From positions 1 to 41,699 of the forward strand of contig NZ_MVHJ01000038.1 of assembly GCF_002086115.1 (NCBI RefSeq): a stretch of 41,699 nucleotides of DNA, written 5' to 3'. Shown piece by piece: positions 15,133 to 23,923 of the stretch. Position numbers and translations under genes: made by a program. This stretch comes from Mycolicibacterium bacteremicum (GTDB taxonomy: Bacteria; Actinomycetota; Actinomycetes; Mycobacteriales; Mycobacteriaceae). The notes beneath the pieces are model-generated. The model was not told the DNA's origin. It did no database searches and saw nothing but the letters and a program-made list of their open reading frames with translations. The first letter of the stretch is position 1. Each line of letters starts with the position of its first letter.

Positions 15133-16227
15133 TCAATCCACCGCAATCGGTTCACCGCCGGCCGTCCACCCCGTCAGCGCGAGGGACTTGGCGTCGGCGT
15201 TGCTGAAAAATGCTGGAACAGAGGTGGAGTCGAGCGAAATCCGGTCCAGCCGGATGTTGTCGATCGACCCGGTCGGGGTGTAGACGGCGACGTTGCGTTG
15301 TGCCGACGGCGGCGTCGCGGCGATGTCGACGTCGGAGATCGTCACGTTGCGCACGGCGGTGCCGGGGTTCTCGACGGCGACCAGCACCGCGCCCTGGACG
15401 ATGCCCCCGTTGCGGTTGGCGCGGGAGATGGTGCCGTCAGAGATGGTGACGTTCTGCACGGTGCGGGTGTAGTACGGGTCGCCCTCGGTGGCGACGTACA
15501 ACCCCGCCGAATCGGTGTCGGCGATGCTGAATCCGCGCATGGTGATGTTGGTGCCGCCGACGACGGTCATGCCGCGGCCCCACCGGGTGCTGCCCACGCG
15601 TGCGTTGGTGACGGTGATGTTGTGGCAGCTGGCCGGATCCGCGCCGTAGGACACCACGGCGACGCCGTCGTCGCCGGTCTGGTCGGTGCGCACGTTGTCC
15701 ACGACGCCGTTACCCGCGCCGTTGGTCATGTGGATCCCGTCGGCCCGGGTGCCGTAGATGTCGACATCACGGATCGCGAAATTCTGCGCCCCGTCGACGA
15801 AGATGCCCGCTCCGGCGGATCCGTCGATGTCGACCCCGGACACCTGCACGTTGTTCGCCGCGAGCACCAGCTTGTGCTCGTCGGGCGCCATGTAGCGGGG
15901 CCCCTCCAGCGGCGCGCTGAGCCGGATGTCGGACAGTGAGACACCGTCGGCGACGATCTGCACCGCCGAGGTGTCGTCGTGGGTGGCGTGCAGGGTGGCG
16001 CCGTTGCCGACGATGTGCACATCGGGCACGTCGACGGTCAGGACACCGCTGTGCTCGTAGACCCGCGGCTCCAGGGTCAGGGTGTCGCCGGGCTTCAGCG
16101 CGTTGAGCATGCCCTGCAGGCCGGCGGTGCTGTCCAGGGGCGTCTCACCGCTCGACGGAGCGGCCTGACAGGCCACCATCGATACCGTCATCAGCGAGAC
16201 AGCCAGCGCACGAGCAACGTTGCGCAT
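15133..16227 (-). CDS. Lipoprotein with right-handed parallel beta-helix
   Basis: The 364-residue protein begins with a signal peptide and a lipobox ending at Cys20 (SMVAC), so it is exported and probably lipid-anchored. The rest shows many short repeats of the type NITVTN, NVTISDG, NVTISDVDI and DGIHMTNG, typical of the pectate-lyase/parallel beta-helix fold (PbH1 repeats). Such proteins in exopolysaccharide clusters are often lyases, epimerases or glycan-binding proteins (compare AlgG/AlgK-type roles), but no catalytic residues can be named. It sits between the Wzy-like and glycosyltransferase genes with gaps of 1-3 bp, so it is almost certainly part of polysaccharide handling outside the membrane. 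Confidence 0.82.
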   Translation of the reverse strand: MRNVARALAVSLMTVSMVACQAAPSSGETPLDSTAGLQGMLNALKPGDTLTLEPRVYEHSGVLTVDVPDVHIVGNGATLHATHDDTSAVQIVADGVSLSDIRLSAPLEGPRYMAPDEHKLVLAANNVQVSGVDIDGSAGAGIFVDGAQNFAIRDVDIYGTRADGIHMTNGAGNGVVDNVRTDQTGDDGVAVVSYGADPASCHNITVTNARVGSTRWGRGMTVVGGTNITMRGFSIADTDSAGLYVATEGDPYYTRTVQNVTISDGTISRANRNGGIVQGAVLVAVENPGTAVRNVTISDVDIAATPPSAQRNVAVYTPTGSIDNIRLDRISLDSTSVPAFFSNADAKSLALTGWTAGGEPIAVD

Positions 16228-16230
16228 GGT

Positions 16231-17604
16231 TCACAGCTCCGTTCGGTGCACCAGGCGGACCCGGCTGCGGCGTCGGTACAGCAGGAACAGCACGATCGCG
16301 ATGGCCAGCCAGGCGTAGGTGGCCCGGCCCTGGCCCCAGTAGACGTAGCGCGGCATCTCGACGAGGCCGACGAAGAAGACCGGGTACACCAGCAGCCCGA
16401 GCGGGCGGCCGTGGCAGAACTGGCGGTACAGCAGGCCGGCGACGACGCCGATGGCGAACATGAAGAGCAGTCCGCCGAACCAGCCGTAGTCGATGAACGG
16501 CCCCACATAGCCGCTCTGATTGTTGAATTCGGGGTTGCCGAACTGAGCCAGCGTGTCGAAGTACGGGGAGACGTTGCCGCGCGCGTACGGCGGCGGGTAG
16601 CCGCTGAGCCGCTCGTAGACGCCGGCCTGCTCGATGCCCGGCGCGCTCCAGAACCCGTCGATCGTGTCGAACGGCCAACGGCCGGGCCAGTCGAGGTGCT
16701 GCAGGATCAGCTGGCCGTTGTTCAGCGCGGTGACGTAGTAGCCGGCCAGCCGGCTCAGCGCGAACTCGAGGAACGAGGTCTGCCCGTGCGTGCGGTAGTA
16801 GGACCAAGACCTGTTGTACTCGAAAACGCTGAAGACCACCACGACGAGCGCAAGTCCGGCCAGCGGCAGCAGTCGGGCGGTGGCGCGCTGGCGGCGCCGG
16901 CCCACCGACAGGTGCGCGGCGACGATGACGCTGACCGGGATGACCAGTTCCAGGATCGCCAGCCGCTCGGCGTAGATGTAGGCTCGCGGCACGGCCAGCC
17001 CGATGACGATGGCGACCTTGGCCACTTCCACCCACGAGAATCGTTGCACCGCAACTGTGGTGGCGATCACGACAGCCGCGACGCCGAGCTGCGTCATCGT
17101 GGTCAGCCCGGGGATCGTGCCGATGGCGTCCTTGGCGGGCAGATACCCGTCGTCCTCGGAGCCGGCGAACAACTGTCCGAAAGACAGGCCCGAGCGCAGG
17201 ATCAGGAAGCAGAAACCGACGTAGCCGGTGACGGTCAGGGCGGTCAGCACCGTGCCCGCCCTGCTCAGCAGCCGCAGGGTGTCTTCATCCAGCGCCGGCC
17301 AGCGGGTCACGCCCGGGCGTGGGGCGGCGTACACCGCGAATGCGATCAGCGCGCCGAAAGCCAGTGCGATCGCCCCGCATCCGAACAGCAGTAGCGTCTC
17401 GGTGGTGATCGATTTCGGTGTGCGCCACAGCGTCCGGAAGCTCTCGTCGCCCACCAGGGCCGTCGGGATGATCGACGCGGCGCCGATGATCAGCGCGATG
17501 GCGACCGGGGACAGCCACCACAGCGCGGGCCGAGGTGACAGCGGTGCGCGGGCGGCGGCGCCCCGCGGCCGGATGAGCGTTGTCAGTGTGGGCATTTCCG
17601 TCAC
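16231..17604 (-). CDS. Wzy-like O-antigen/exopolysaccharide polymerase
   Basis: This 457-residue polytopic membrane protein has about 10-12 hydrophobic segments and a large extracytoplasmic loop (about 285-375) with aromatic and Gly-Asn-rich sequence such as GNVSPYFDTLAQFGNPEFNN. That layout is typical of Wzy polymerases, which join lipid-linked repeat units at the outer face of the membrane. Sequence conservation in the family is low, so the call rests on topology and neighbours. The GTG start overlaps the flippase stop by 4 bp (GTGA); a possible ATG lies three codons in. Confidence 0.78.
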   Translation of the reverse strand: MTEMPTLTTLIRPRGAAARAPLSPRPALWWLSPVAIALIIGAASIIPTALVGDESFRTLWRTPKSITTETLLLFGCGAIALAFGALIAFAVYAAPRPGVTRWPALDEDTLRLLSRAGTVLTALTVTGYVGFCFLILRSGLSFGQLFAGSEDDGYLPAKDAIGTIPGLTTMTQLGVAAVVIATTVAVQRFSWVEVAKVAIVIGLAVPRAYIYAERLAILELVIPVSVIVAAHLSVGRRRQRATARLLPLAGLALVVVVFSVFEYNRSWSYYRTHGQTSFLEFALSRLAGYYVTALNNGQLILQHLDWPGRWPFDTIDGFWSAPGIEQAGVYERLSGYPPPYARGNVSPYFDTLAQFGNPEFNNQSGYVGPFIDYGWFGGLLFMFAIGVVAGLLYRQFCHGRPLGLLVYPVFFVGLVEMPRYVYWGQGRATYAWLAIAIVLFLLYRRRSRVRLVHRTEL

Positions 17605-18959
17605 ACCGCCGTCGCCCTGGGTTGTTCAGCATCCTCGCCGCGCTCGGTGACGAGCTCGCGCGCGGCCGCGGCGACGTTCCAGTGCGGTTTCGGTGTCTGA
17701 CCGAAGATTCGGCGGGCGGCCAGCCAGAGGCCGATGTAGAGCGAGGCCAGTCCGCACGCCGCCACGATGGCCAACGCCAGTGCCCCGCCGAGGATCGCCG
17801 CGGCGACCGCGCTCGGCACGACCAGTGCCAGCACGACGAGCGACGTGCGGCAGACGGCGTCGAGATGCCCGGCGATGATCAACAGCGAGGTGTTCACGCT
17901 GAGCGCGGCCTGCGGGATGCCGCCGATGGCCAGGATGACGAGCAGGATGTTGGCCTGGTGCATGCCCGCCCCGTACGCCAGATCGAGGAAGAACCCGCCG
18001 AAGAACACCAGGGTCAACACCACGGTCGTGGTGATCAGGGTGTTGATGGTCGACAGGTTCGACAGCATCCGGACGACCTCGGTCCGGCGTCCGGCCACCC
18101 ACATCCGCGCCGCCGGCGGCAGCACCGCCGTCGCGGCCAGGCTCTCCAGGATGGTCACCTGGATGGCGATCGTGGTGGCGACGGCGTAGAGCTTGGCCTC
18201 GGTCGGCACCAGCGCGGCATTGGACAGCCAGATGGTCCCGGAGACGATGAGGAACGCGGTGAGCTCCAGGGTGAACAGCCGTGCGCCGGAGGCGACGGTC
18301 TGCCGCAGGGCGGCCAGGCCGGGGGCGTGGCGCAGTGCGATCTCGGCGCGCCCGACGACCAGTGCGATGACGACCTGTCCGCCCGAGACGGCCGCATACG
18401 CGACCAGCATCTCCACCAGCGTCGGCTGTTCGACGGTGAACGCGACGATGGTGACCACCGGCAGCACCACGACGCTGCGCACGTAGTGGGTGGTGGCCAC
18501 CGAGGCGAACACCCGGCCGACCGCGGCGTAGATGTCGCTGAGCATCATGCGGATCGACTCGATGAGCACCATCAGTGTCGTGAGCAGCAGTGCGGGGATG
18601 AAGTTCCCGTGTCCGATCAGGCCGCCGGTGGCCAGCAGCGCGATGATCGGCGCGGTCGGCAGGCTCATCATGAAGGTGGCCCGCAGGTGGGTCCCCGCGA
18701 TGATCCGTTTGAGTGCCGGGTCCGGCTCGGACGGGATGAGGCGGACGACGTTGTTGCCCAAACCGACCCGCCCGACGATGGAGCCGATCGGTAGCGCGGC
18801 GAGCACACCGAAAAATGCGGCGGCATCGCGGTTGTTCAGGAACCGCACCACGATCACCGTGAGCAGGAAGGTGGCCACCATGCCTACCGCGGCGGCCAGG
18901 ACCCGCGTGGAGAAGCTGCGGCGCAGCTCGGATTTCGCGCCGTTGTGATCTGCGGTCAT
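17601..18959 (-). CDS. Wzx-like polysaccharide flippase (MOP superfamily)
   Basis: The 452-residue protein has about 12 hydrophobic segments and begins RVLAAAVGMVATFLLTVIVVRFL, typical of the polysaccharide transporter branch of the MOP/MATE superfamily. It should flip the undecaprenyl- or decaprenyl-linked repeat unit across the cytoplasmic membrane for Wzy. ATG at 18959 overlaps the stop of the tandem hydrolase gene (ATGA). The open frame continues far upstream of this start, but only as a shadow of the hydrolase gene. Confidence 0.85.
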   Translation of the reverse strand: MTADHNGAKSELRRSFSTRVLAAAVGMVATFLLTVIVVRFLNNRDAAAFFGVLAALPIGSIVGRVGLGNNVVRLIPSEPDPALKRIIAGTHLRATFMMSLPTAPIIALLATGGLIGHGNFIPALLLTTLMVLIESIRMMLSDIYAAVGRVFASVATTHYVRSVVVLPVVTIVAFTVEQPTLVEMLVAYAAVSGGQVVIALVVGRAEIALRHAPGLAALRQTVASGARLFTLELTAFLIVSGTIWLSNAALVPTEAKLYAVATTIAIQVTILESLAATAVLPPAARMWVAGRRTEVVRMLSNLSTINTLITTTVVLTLVFFGGFFLDLAYGAGMHQANILLVILAIGGIPQAALSVNTSLLIIAGHLDAVCRTSLVVLALVVPSAVAAAILGGALALAIVAACGLASLYIGLWLAARRIFGQTPKPHWNVAAAARELVTERGEDAEQPRATAV

Positions 18960-20689
18960 GAGCCCAATGCCAAACTCTGCTTGCACGGAGGGCCGAGCAG
19001 TTCGTCGCGGATGCCGTCGAGGACGGCCTGGTGGTAGGCGGCGTGGTCGCCGTCGCCGAGCTCGACCACGCGCACCGGCAGCCCGTCCAGGCGCAGCATC
19101 GTCACGGTGGCGAAACCGTCGAACTCGGTGAACAGGTCGACGTCGAAGGGGCAGAGCATGAGCACGGTGTCGGTGCCGTTCTGCAGCAGCGGAGCCAGCA
19201 GGACCTCCGGTACCTGTGCCAACCCGGCCTGACCGAGCATCTTGAGCAGCGCGTGCGGTAAGTGGTTGCGCAGCAATGCCTTCAACCGGTCCCGGGCGGG
19301 CTTGAGTGATTCGATGATGCGCCTGCGTAACGGCCAGGCGGCGGCGGGGTCCGGGGTGGCGCTCTGCTGATGCCCGGCGGCGGAGGCCATGATGTCGCGC
19401 CGCACATTCCACTGCCACGCCCATGCCCCGGAGTGCCAGCTCCAGCTGCCGGCGTTCACCAGCAGGGCCGAGCCGACTGCCAGTTCGCGGGCGGTGTGCG
19501 CGGCGTACCACGATCCCGAGCAGATGCCGACGACGGTGAGCTGGCGGGGGTCCTCCGCGGCATGCCGACCGGCGGCGTTGCCATCGGCGATACGCCTGCT
19601 GGTGTAGATCGACTGCCACTGATCCCGCACGATCGCGGGGGAGTGGCCCAGACCCGCACCGTCGAACCGGAACGCCTGCGCGCCGCCGACGGCGATCTGC
19701 CTGCCGAGTTCGACCCAGCCCCGGGCCGGCCCGACGTGCGGATCGTTCGAGGTTGCGAAGAACAGCACGACCCGGCCCTTGGCCGGCATGGTGTTCACCG
19801 GACGGGTCCGGATCCCGAACAGGCCCTTCGGACCGAAGGATTCGATGGTTTCCAGCACGGTCACCGGGCCGTCGGGGGTGCTGACGGGCATCCGGGCCTC
19901 GGTGACGACGTGTGGCTGCACGGTGACGCGCGGGTCGGTCTCGGCGACATCGCGGAACCAGGAGACGATCTGATCGAGCGCGCCCATCGGCATCGCGACC
20001 ACCACGTCGGCGGTCTGGGCGAACTCCGGCAGACCGGCGGCGGTGGTGACCACGGTGTGCGCACCCGCCGAGTGCCGGTCGGCGTCCTCGGGGCGCACCA
20101 CATACAGCTGCGCGGATGCCGGACCGGTGAGCTTGAGGGCACCGAAGGTCTTGGCGGATCGTTCGCTGAGCCGGGCCCCGATGATCGAAACCGTCTCCGG
20201 CTCAGCGGCTTCGGGTCCGACCGTGAACCGGTAGAGCGCAGCCTGTTCGCGCAGGTGCCGTCGCCCGGAGGCAGGGGGGTCGAGGTAGGCGACACGGTCG
20301 ATGGGCGCTCCGGCGGCGATGGCGTGGTCGACGAGCAGACCACCGGCGCGCAGCGCCACGGCCGAGACCGAGGGGGCACCGATATCGAGGAGGTGATCGG
20401 CGGCGTGTCGGATGCTGGCCGACCACATGGCGACCGCGTCGTCACGATGGTGACCGAACGCCGAGTCGCCGGTGCCGAGATAGTCGAAACGCAGTACGGC
20501 GTAACCGTTTCGCGCCATATCCTCGGCCAGGATCCGCTGGAATCGGATGCTGTCCATACCTTCTTTGCCGAGCGAGCCGCAGATGAGGACGGCGCCCCGC
20601 ACCCGCCGGTCGGCGGGCAGGTGGACCACGCCGAACAGCGGAGATTCGTTGGGGCCGAAGTACGTCGGCGTTTCGCTCGGAGCGCTCAC
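18956..20689 (-). CDS. Tandem alpha/beta-hydrolase, candidate aminoacyl/acyl transferase
   Basis: The 577 residues contain two alpha/beta-hydrolase domains. Domain 1 (about 30-250) has AVLICGSLGKEG and LRFDYLGTGDS, but its nucleophile elbow reads VALRAGG, with Arg114 where Ser is usual. Domain 2 (about 300-570) has FRFDGAGLGHS, the elbow VVGICSGS with Cys390 as nucleophile, acidic residues in LCPFDVDLF and His549 in GDGDHAAY, so a Cys-Asp-His triad looks intact. Both halves recall the hydrolases of exosortase-associated polysaccharide clusters; no exosortase is seen here. Next to the carrier protein (14 bp) and its ligase, I infer a role in moving a carrier-bound acyl or aminoacyl group. No signal peptide. 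GTG start. Confidence 0.75.
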   Translation of the reverse strand: MSAPSETPTYFGPNESPLFGVVHLPADRRVRGAVLICGSLGKEGMDSIRFQRILAEDMARNGYAVLRFDYLGTGDSAFGHHRDDAVAMWSASIRHAADHLLDIGAPSVSAVALRAGGLLVDHAIAAGAPIDRVAYLDPPASGRRHLREQAALYRFTVGPEAAEPETVSIIGARLSERSAKTFGALKLTGPASAQLYVVRPEDADRHSAGAHTVVTTAAGLPEFAQTADVVVAMPMGALDQIVSWFRDVAETDPRVTVQPHVVTEARMPVSTPDGPVTVLETIESFGPKGLFGIRTRPVNTMPAKGRVVLFFATSNDPHVGPARGWVELGRQIAVGGAQAFRFDGAGLGHSPAIVRDQWQSIYTSRRIADGNAAGRHAAEDPRQLTVVGICSGSWYAAHTARELAVGSALLVNAGSWSWHSGAWAWQWNVRRDIMASAAGHQQSATPDPAAAWPLRRRIIESLKPARDRLKALLRNHLPHALLKMLGQAGLAQVPEVLLAPLLQNGTDTVLMLCPFDVDLFTEFDGFATVTMLRLDGLPVRVVELGDGDHAAYHQAVLDGIRDELLGPPCKQSLALGS

Positions 20690-20703
20690 TGGTGTGACCG
20701 GTG

Positions 20704-20949
20704 TCAGACCGCGGCCGCGGTGAGTTGGGAGAGGGCTTGCTCGATGCTGACGATCGTGGCGAACGTCGTCTTGTTGAGGGCGTCGTCCGGGAACTCGACG
20801 TCGAACTCGTCCTCGAGGGCAAGCATGACGTTCACCGAGGCGTGCGAGGTGAGGCCGGCTTCGTACAGATCGGCGTCGGCGGCGATGGTGCGCGGGTCCG
20901 CCGGCATCCGCCCCTGGTTTGCCAAGACTTCCCGGATCCGGTCTTGCAT
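20704..20949 (-). CDS. Acyl carrier protein
   Basis: This 81-residue protein aligns with ACPs: GLTSHASVNVMLALEDEFDVEFPD matches the helix-II region, and Ser35 in TSH replaces the usual DSL serine as the site of 4'-phosphopantetheine. The TSHASV form is typical of ACPs in polysaccharide clusters rather than of FAS-II ACP. It starts with ATG 20949; a GGGGA ribosome site (20961-20957) lies 7 nt upstream, in the loop of a short GTTG/CAAC inverted repeat. It is the first gene of a seven-gene minus-strand operon and lies head-to-head with the amino acid:carrier ligase. I infer that it carries an aminoacyl thioester. Confidence 0.88.
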   Translation of the reverse strand: MQDRIREVLANQGRMPADPRTIAADADLYEAGLTSHASVNVMLALEDEFDVEFPDDALNKTTFATIVSIEQALSQLTAAAV

Positions 20950-21283
20950 GTGGTTGTCCCCAACTTTTTCTCTCGAAACGTGTTCGCTGAGACTAACATG
21001 GCTAACTTCAGGAGTCGATCGGAATGCATCGATCGAATCTCGGGCCGGCGGCGATGCGCCGGCGTCGTATGGTGAGCCGCGCGGTTACCGTAGACGGCCT
21101 TTGAACTGCGTATATGGCGCAGAGTCGGGTCCGGGTGAGACGGCCGGTCCGTACTGGTGAGGGATACGTCACAATTAGGCGCATCGAGCGAAACATGTCG
21201 CCAGTGTGCATTTTTAGCAAAGCACGGTGGCCTTGCGCATGGATGTTCGAACCGGGCGCGGCCGGAAATGGCAAGATGAGGCG
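20950..21283. promoter_or_regulatory. Divergent control region between ACP operon and carrier ligase (334 bp)
   Basis: No gene is supported here. On the minus strand TAGTCT (20995-20990) is a possible -10 box for the ACP operon. The middle is AT-richer than the surroundings. The octamer AGCAAAGC at 21216-21223 follows a T5 run and is flanked by GTGC (21206-21209) and GCAC (21222-21225). For the ligase, in-frame starts at 21227 (GTG) and 21239 (ATG) are possible alternatives to 21284. Confidence 0.45.
21216..21223 (+). promoter_or_regulatory. AGCAAAGC octamer before the carrier ligase
   Basis: The octamer is identical to those at 11636-11643 (minus strand) and 23923-23930. It lies 68 bases upstream of the chosen start of the ligase gene. 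Confidence 0.35.
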
Positions 21284-22219
21284 GTGACCACCCCCAGTGA
21301 TCTCGACGAAGCGCGCCGTCTGTTCCGGGACGATCTGGTCGCCGCCGGACTGCTGATACCGCTGGGGATCGACGGCCTCTACGGCCGTAGCGGTGTCTTC
21401 GAGGGGATCATCGACGGAATCGATCGCGTCGTTGTGGCCAAGGGCCGGGCGGTGCACGGTGATCGCGCGCTGACCCGACGGTTCCCACCGCTGTATCCGC
21501 GGGAGGCCTTCGAGAAGACCGACTACATCGCGTCATTTCCCAATCTGACCGGCGCGGTGTCCACCTTCACTGGCGACAACCGTGACCACCGGGCTCTGCT
21601 CGCCGACCGGGAGGCCGGACGTCCGTGGGATGGTCACCTGCACCCGGCGGGAACCATGCTCGTGTCGGCGGCCTGCCATCCCAGTTATGCGACGCTGCCG
21701 ACGGTCATTGCGGACGAGGGCATCCTGCTCGACGTCTACGGCTACTGCTTCCGGCATGAACCGGCCATCGATCCGGCCCGCATGCAGGCGTTCCGCATGC
21801 ACGAATATGTGTTGGTCGGCAGTCCGGAACAAGCCCGGCTGCACCGGGATTCGTGGGTCGGGCACGGCCTCGAGGTGCTGGCGCAGCTGGGACTGGAAGC
21901 GACGGCGGTCGCGGCCAACGACCCGTTCTTCGGCCGGGCCGGCAAGATGCTGGCCGCCAACCAGCGCGATGACGACCTCAAGACCGAACTGGTGATCCGG
22001 CTCTACGGCGACCTGGACGACGGCACCGCGGTGGTCTCGGCGAACTGCCACCGCGATCACTTCGGCGACACCTTCGGTCTGCGCGGTGCGGGCGGCGAGG
22101 TGGCCCACAGCGCCTGCGTGGGCTTCGGCATGGAGCGGATCGCCTTGGCGCTGTTGCGCACCCACGGTCTTGACCCATCGTCCTGGCCGGCCGGGCCGCG
22201 AGAGTTGCTGGGTCAGTAG
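21284..22219 (+). CDS. Amino acid:[carrier protein] ligase, class II SerRS-like
   Basis: The 311-residue protein is a truncated class II aminoacyl-tRNA-synthetase-like enzyme without a tRNA-binding domain. Known members (Bradyrhizobium Bll0957 type) activate glycine or alanine with ATP and attach it to the phosphopantetheine of a small carrier protein, not to tRNA. The zinc triad is present: C131 in SAACHPSY, E174 in RMHEYVLVG and C278 in SACVGFGMERIALALL, the last also containing class II motif 3. RHEPAIDPARMQAFR resembles motif 2. I prefer GTG at 21284 because the family N-terminus starts nearby; earlier starts are possible. It lies head-to-head with the ACP gene, which supports the partnership, and overlaps the convergent sugar transferase gene by 7 bp. 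Confidence 0.87.
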   Translation: MTTPSDLDEARRLFRDDLVAAGLLIPLGIDGLYGRSGVFEGIIDGIDRVVVAKGRAVHGDRALTRRFPPLYPREAFEKTDYIASFPNLTGAVSTFTGDNRDHRALLADREAGRPWDGHLHPAGTMLVSAACHPSYATLPTVIADEGILLDVYGYCFRHEPAIDPARMQAFRMHEYVLVGSPEQARLHRDSWVGHGLEVLAQLGLEATAVAANDPFFGRAGKMLAANQRDDDLKTELVIRLYGDLDDGTAVVSANCHRDHFGDTFGLRGAGGEVAHSACVGFGMERIALALLRTHGLDPSSWPAGPRELLGQ

Positions 22220-23775
22220 GCGCCGTCGCCGCGCAGCACGGTGCTGACCGTCTTGGCGATGATCAGCACGTCCTGCATGATCGACCAGTTCTCGACGTAG
22301 GACAGGTCCAGCCGGACGGCGTCCTCGGCTTCCAGATCCGAGCGTCCGCTGACCTGCCACAGTCCGGTCAGGCCGGGCTTGACGGTCAGGCGACGACCGA
22401 CCAGGTCGTCGTAGGAGTCGACCTCGCGGCGCACCTGCGGGCGCGGCCCGACGACGCTCATATCGCCGCGCAACACGTCCAGGAACTGGGGCAGCTCGTC
22501 GATGCTGTACTTGCGGAGGAACTTGCCCACCCGGGTGACGCGCGGGTCGTCCTTGAGCTTGAAGAACAGCGAGTTGCCGCCGTTCTTGGCGATCAGTTCG
22601 GCCATCATGGCGTCGGCGCCGGTGATCATGCTGCGGAACTTGGTCATCTGGAACTCGGTGCCGTCGATGCCGATGCGCTCGGAGCGATAGAAGATGGGCC
22701 CGGGGCTGGACAGCTTCACCGCGATGGCGGCGGCGATCAGCACCGGGGACGCCGCCAACAGCGCAGTCAGCGAGAAGACGATGTCGAAGGTGCGCTTCAC
22801 CAGTGAATTGGCCTGGCTGTATTGCGGTTTCGCGACCTCCAGCATGGCCATCCCGGCCACCGGGCGGCTGACCAGACGCTGATTCGCCACGTCGATCAGG
22901 CCGGGCGCGATCATCAGGTCGACGCCGACCTCGTCGAGTTCCCACATCAGCCTGCGGATCTCGATGGGGCGTAGGTGATCTGTCGCGGCCAGTGCGACGG
23001 TCTCCGCCCCGGTGCGGGTGACCGCGTCGACGATCGCCTGGTCCATGCCGACGATCGGCACGATGGTCCCGTTGATGTCGATGGACTGCTTGGTGATGGT
23101 CGGTCCGGCGGGGGTGCACACCCCGGCGACGCGGTAGCCGGCCCAGGGATCCTTGGCGATCTCGGTGGCGATATCGCGGGCGGCCGGTTCCGTACCCACG
23201 ATCAGCAGCGCGGCCTTGTCCATGCCCTGCCGCCGGCGGCGTGCCACCACCCGGCGCCACACCCAGCGGTTGATCATCAACGCGATGAGGCCGACCGGCA
23301 GCGCGATGCCGAGGTAGCGCGCCGAGATGTCGACCGACAACAGCAGCGAGACGATCGCGATGAGGCCGAACAGCTGCAGCGTGGCGAAGCCGAGAACGAC
23401 GTATTCCTCGGTGCCCCGTCCGGTGATCCGCGGCGACCAGGTGCCCAGGGCCAGGAATCCCAGCCAGGCGACCACGAGTGCGGCCGAGAACCAGGCGTAG
23501 CTGACGCTGCCGAGACCGGTGGCCCCGAGCCACAGCTCGGTGGCGGTCCCGCCGAATACCAAAATGTGCACGAAGGTGACGACACAGCAAATAACGGCCA
23601 CGTCGCTGAGGACAATGCTTCTGGCAAGCTTCTTGCGCCGTTGCTCGCCGGGGGATACCGGCGCGCGTCGGCCGGATCCGGTCCGGACCAGAGCGCCGGC
23701 CTGGTCTTCGTCGGTGACGAGTTTCAGGTGCTCAACGGTGGTTTTTGCCGGCGGTCGGATATCGATCGACGTCAT
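22213..23775 (-). CDS. Polyprenyl-phosphate sugar-1-phosphate transferase (WbaP/EpsB type)
   Basis: This 520-residue protein should start repeat-unit synthesis by moving a hexose-1-phosphate from a UDP-sugar to polyprenyl phosphate. About five N-terminal membrane segments (50-180) are followed by a nucleotide-binding-like domain (185-300) and the bacterial sugar transferase domain from about 325: RTFDIVFSLTALL, SSPGPIFYRSERIG (356-369), the DE pair D426/E427 in SIDELPQF, VVGPRPQ and the C-terminal KPGLTGLWQVSGRSD. The length is that of PssY/WbaP-like enzymes. ATG at 23775. It has its own promoter and is convergent with the ligase gene. Confidence 0.93.
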   Translation of the reverse strand: MTSIDIRPPAKTTVEHLKLVTDEDQAGALVRTGSGRRAPVSPGEQRRKKLARSIVLSDVAVICCVVTFVHILVFGGTATELWLGATGLGSVSYAWFSAALVVAWLGFLALGTWSPRITGRGTEEYVVLGFATLQLFGLIAIVSLLLSVDISARYLGIALPVGLIALMINRWVWRRVVARRRRQGMDKAALLIVGTEPAARDIATEIAKDPWAGYRVAGVCTPAGPTITKQSIDINGTIVPIVGMDQAIVDAVTRTGAETVALAATDHLRPIEIRRLMWELDEVGVDLMIAPGLIDVANQRLVSRPVAGMAMLEVAKPQYSQANSLVKRTFDIVFSLTALLAASPVLIAAAIAVKLSSPGPIFYRSERIGIDGTEFQMTKFRSMITGADAMMAELIAKNGGNSLFFKLKDDPRVTRVGKFLRKYSIDELPQFLDVLRGDMSVVGPRPQVRREVDSYDDLVGRRLTVKPGLTGLWQVSGRSDLEAEDAVRLDLSYVENWSIMQDVLIIAKTVSTVLRGDGAY

Positions 23776-23842
23776 CGTGTCTGCCTTCTCGGTCGGCAGA
23801 ATCCCGGTCGATCGGGCCTCCGCGCGTGTGCAATAGCTACGG

Positions 23843-23871
23843 ACTCTAACCAGGTATGGCTATCCACACAA
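23843..23871 (-). promoter_or_regulatory. Sigma-A-like promoter of the sugar transferase gene
   Basis: On the minus strand TTGTGT (23871-23866) and TAGAGT (23848-23843) are separated by 17 bp, a good -35/-10 pair, giving a leader of about 60 nt before ATG 23775. The 235-bp gap to the next gene also holds an inverted repeat at 23924-23949. Confidence 0.5.
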
Positions 23872-23923
23872 CCGGTGCCGATGTGAGAACGACCACGGAA
23901 AAGATTTAACTAACGCGATAATA

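Noticed and set aside
18956..20689. Membership in an exosortase/PEP-CTERM system
   Set aside because: The hydrolase halves resemble exosortase-associated hydrolases, but no exosortase and no PEP-CTERM-like protein is present in the window.
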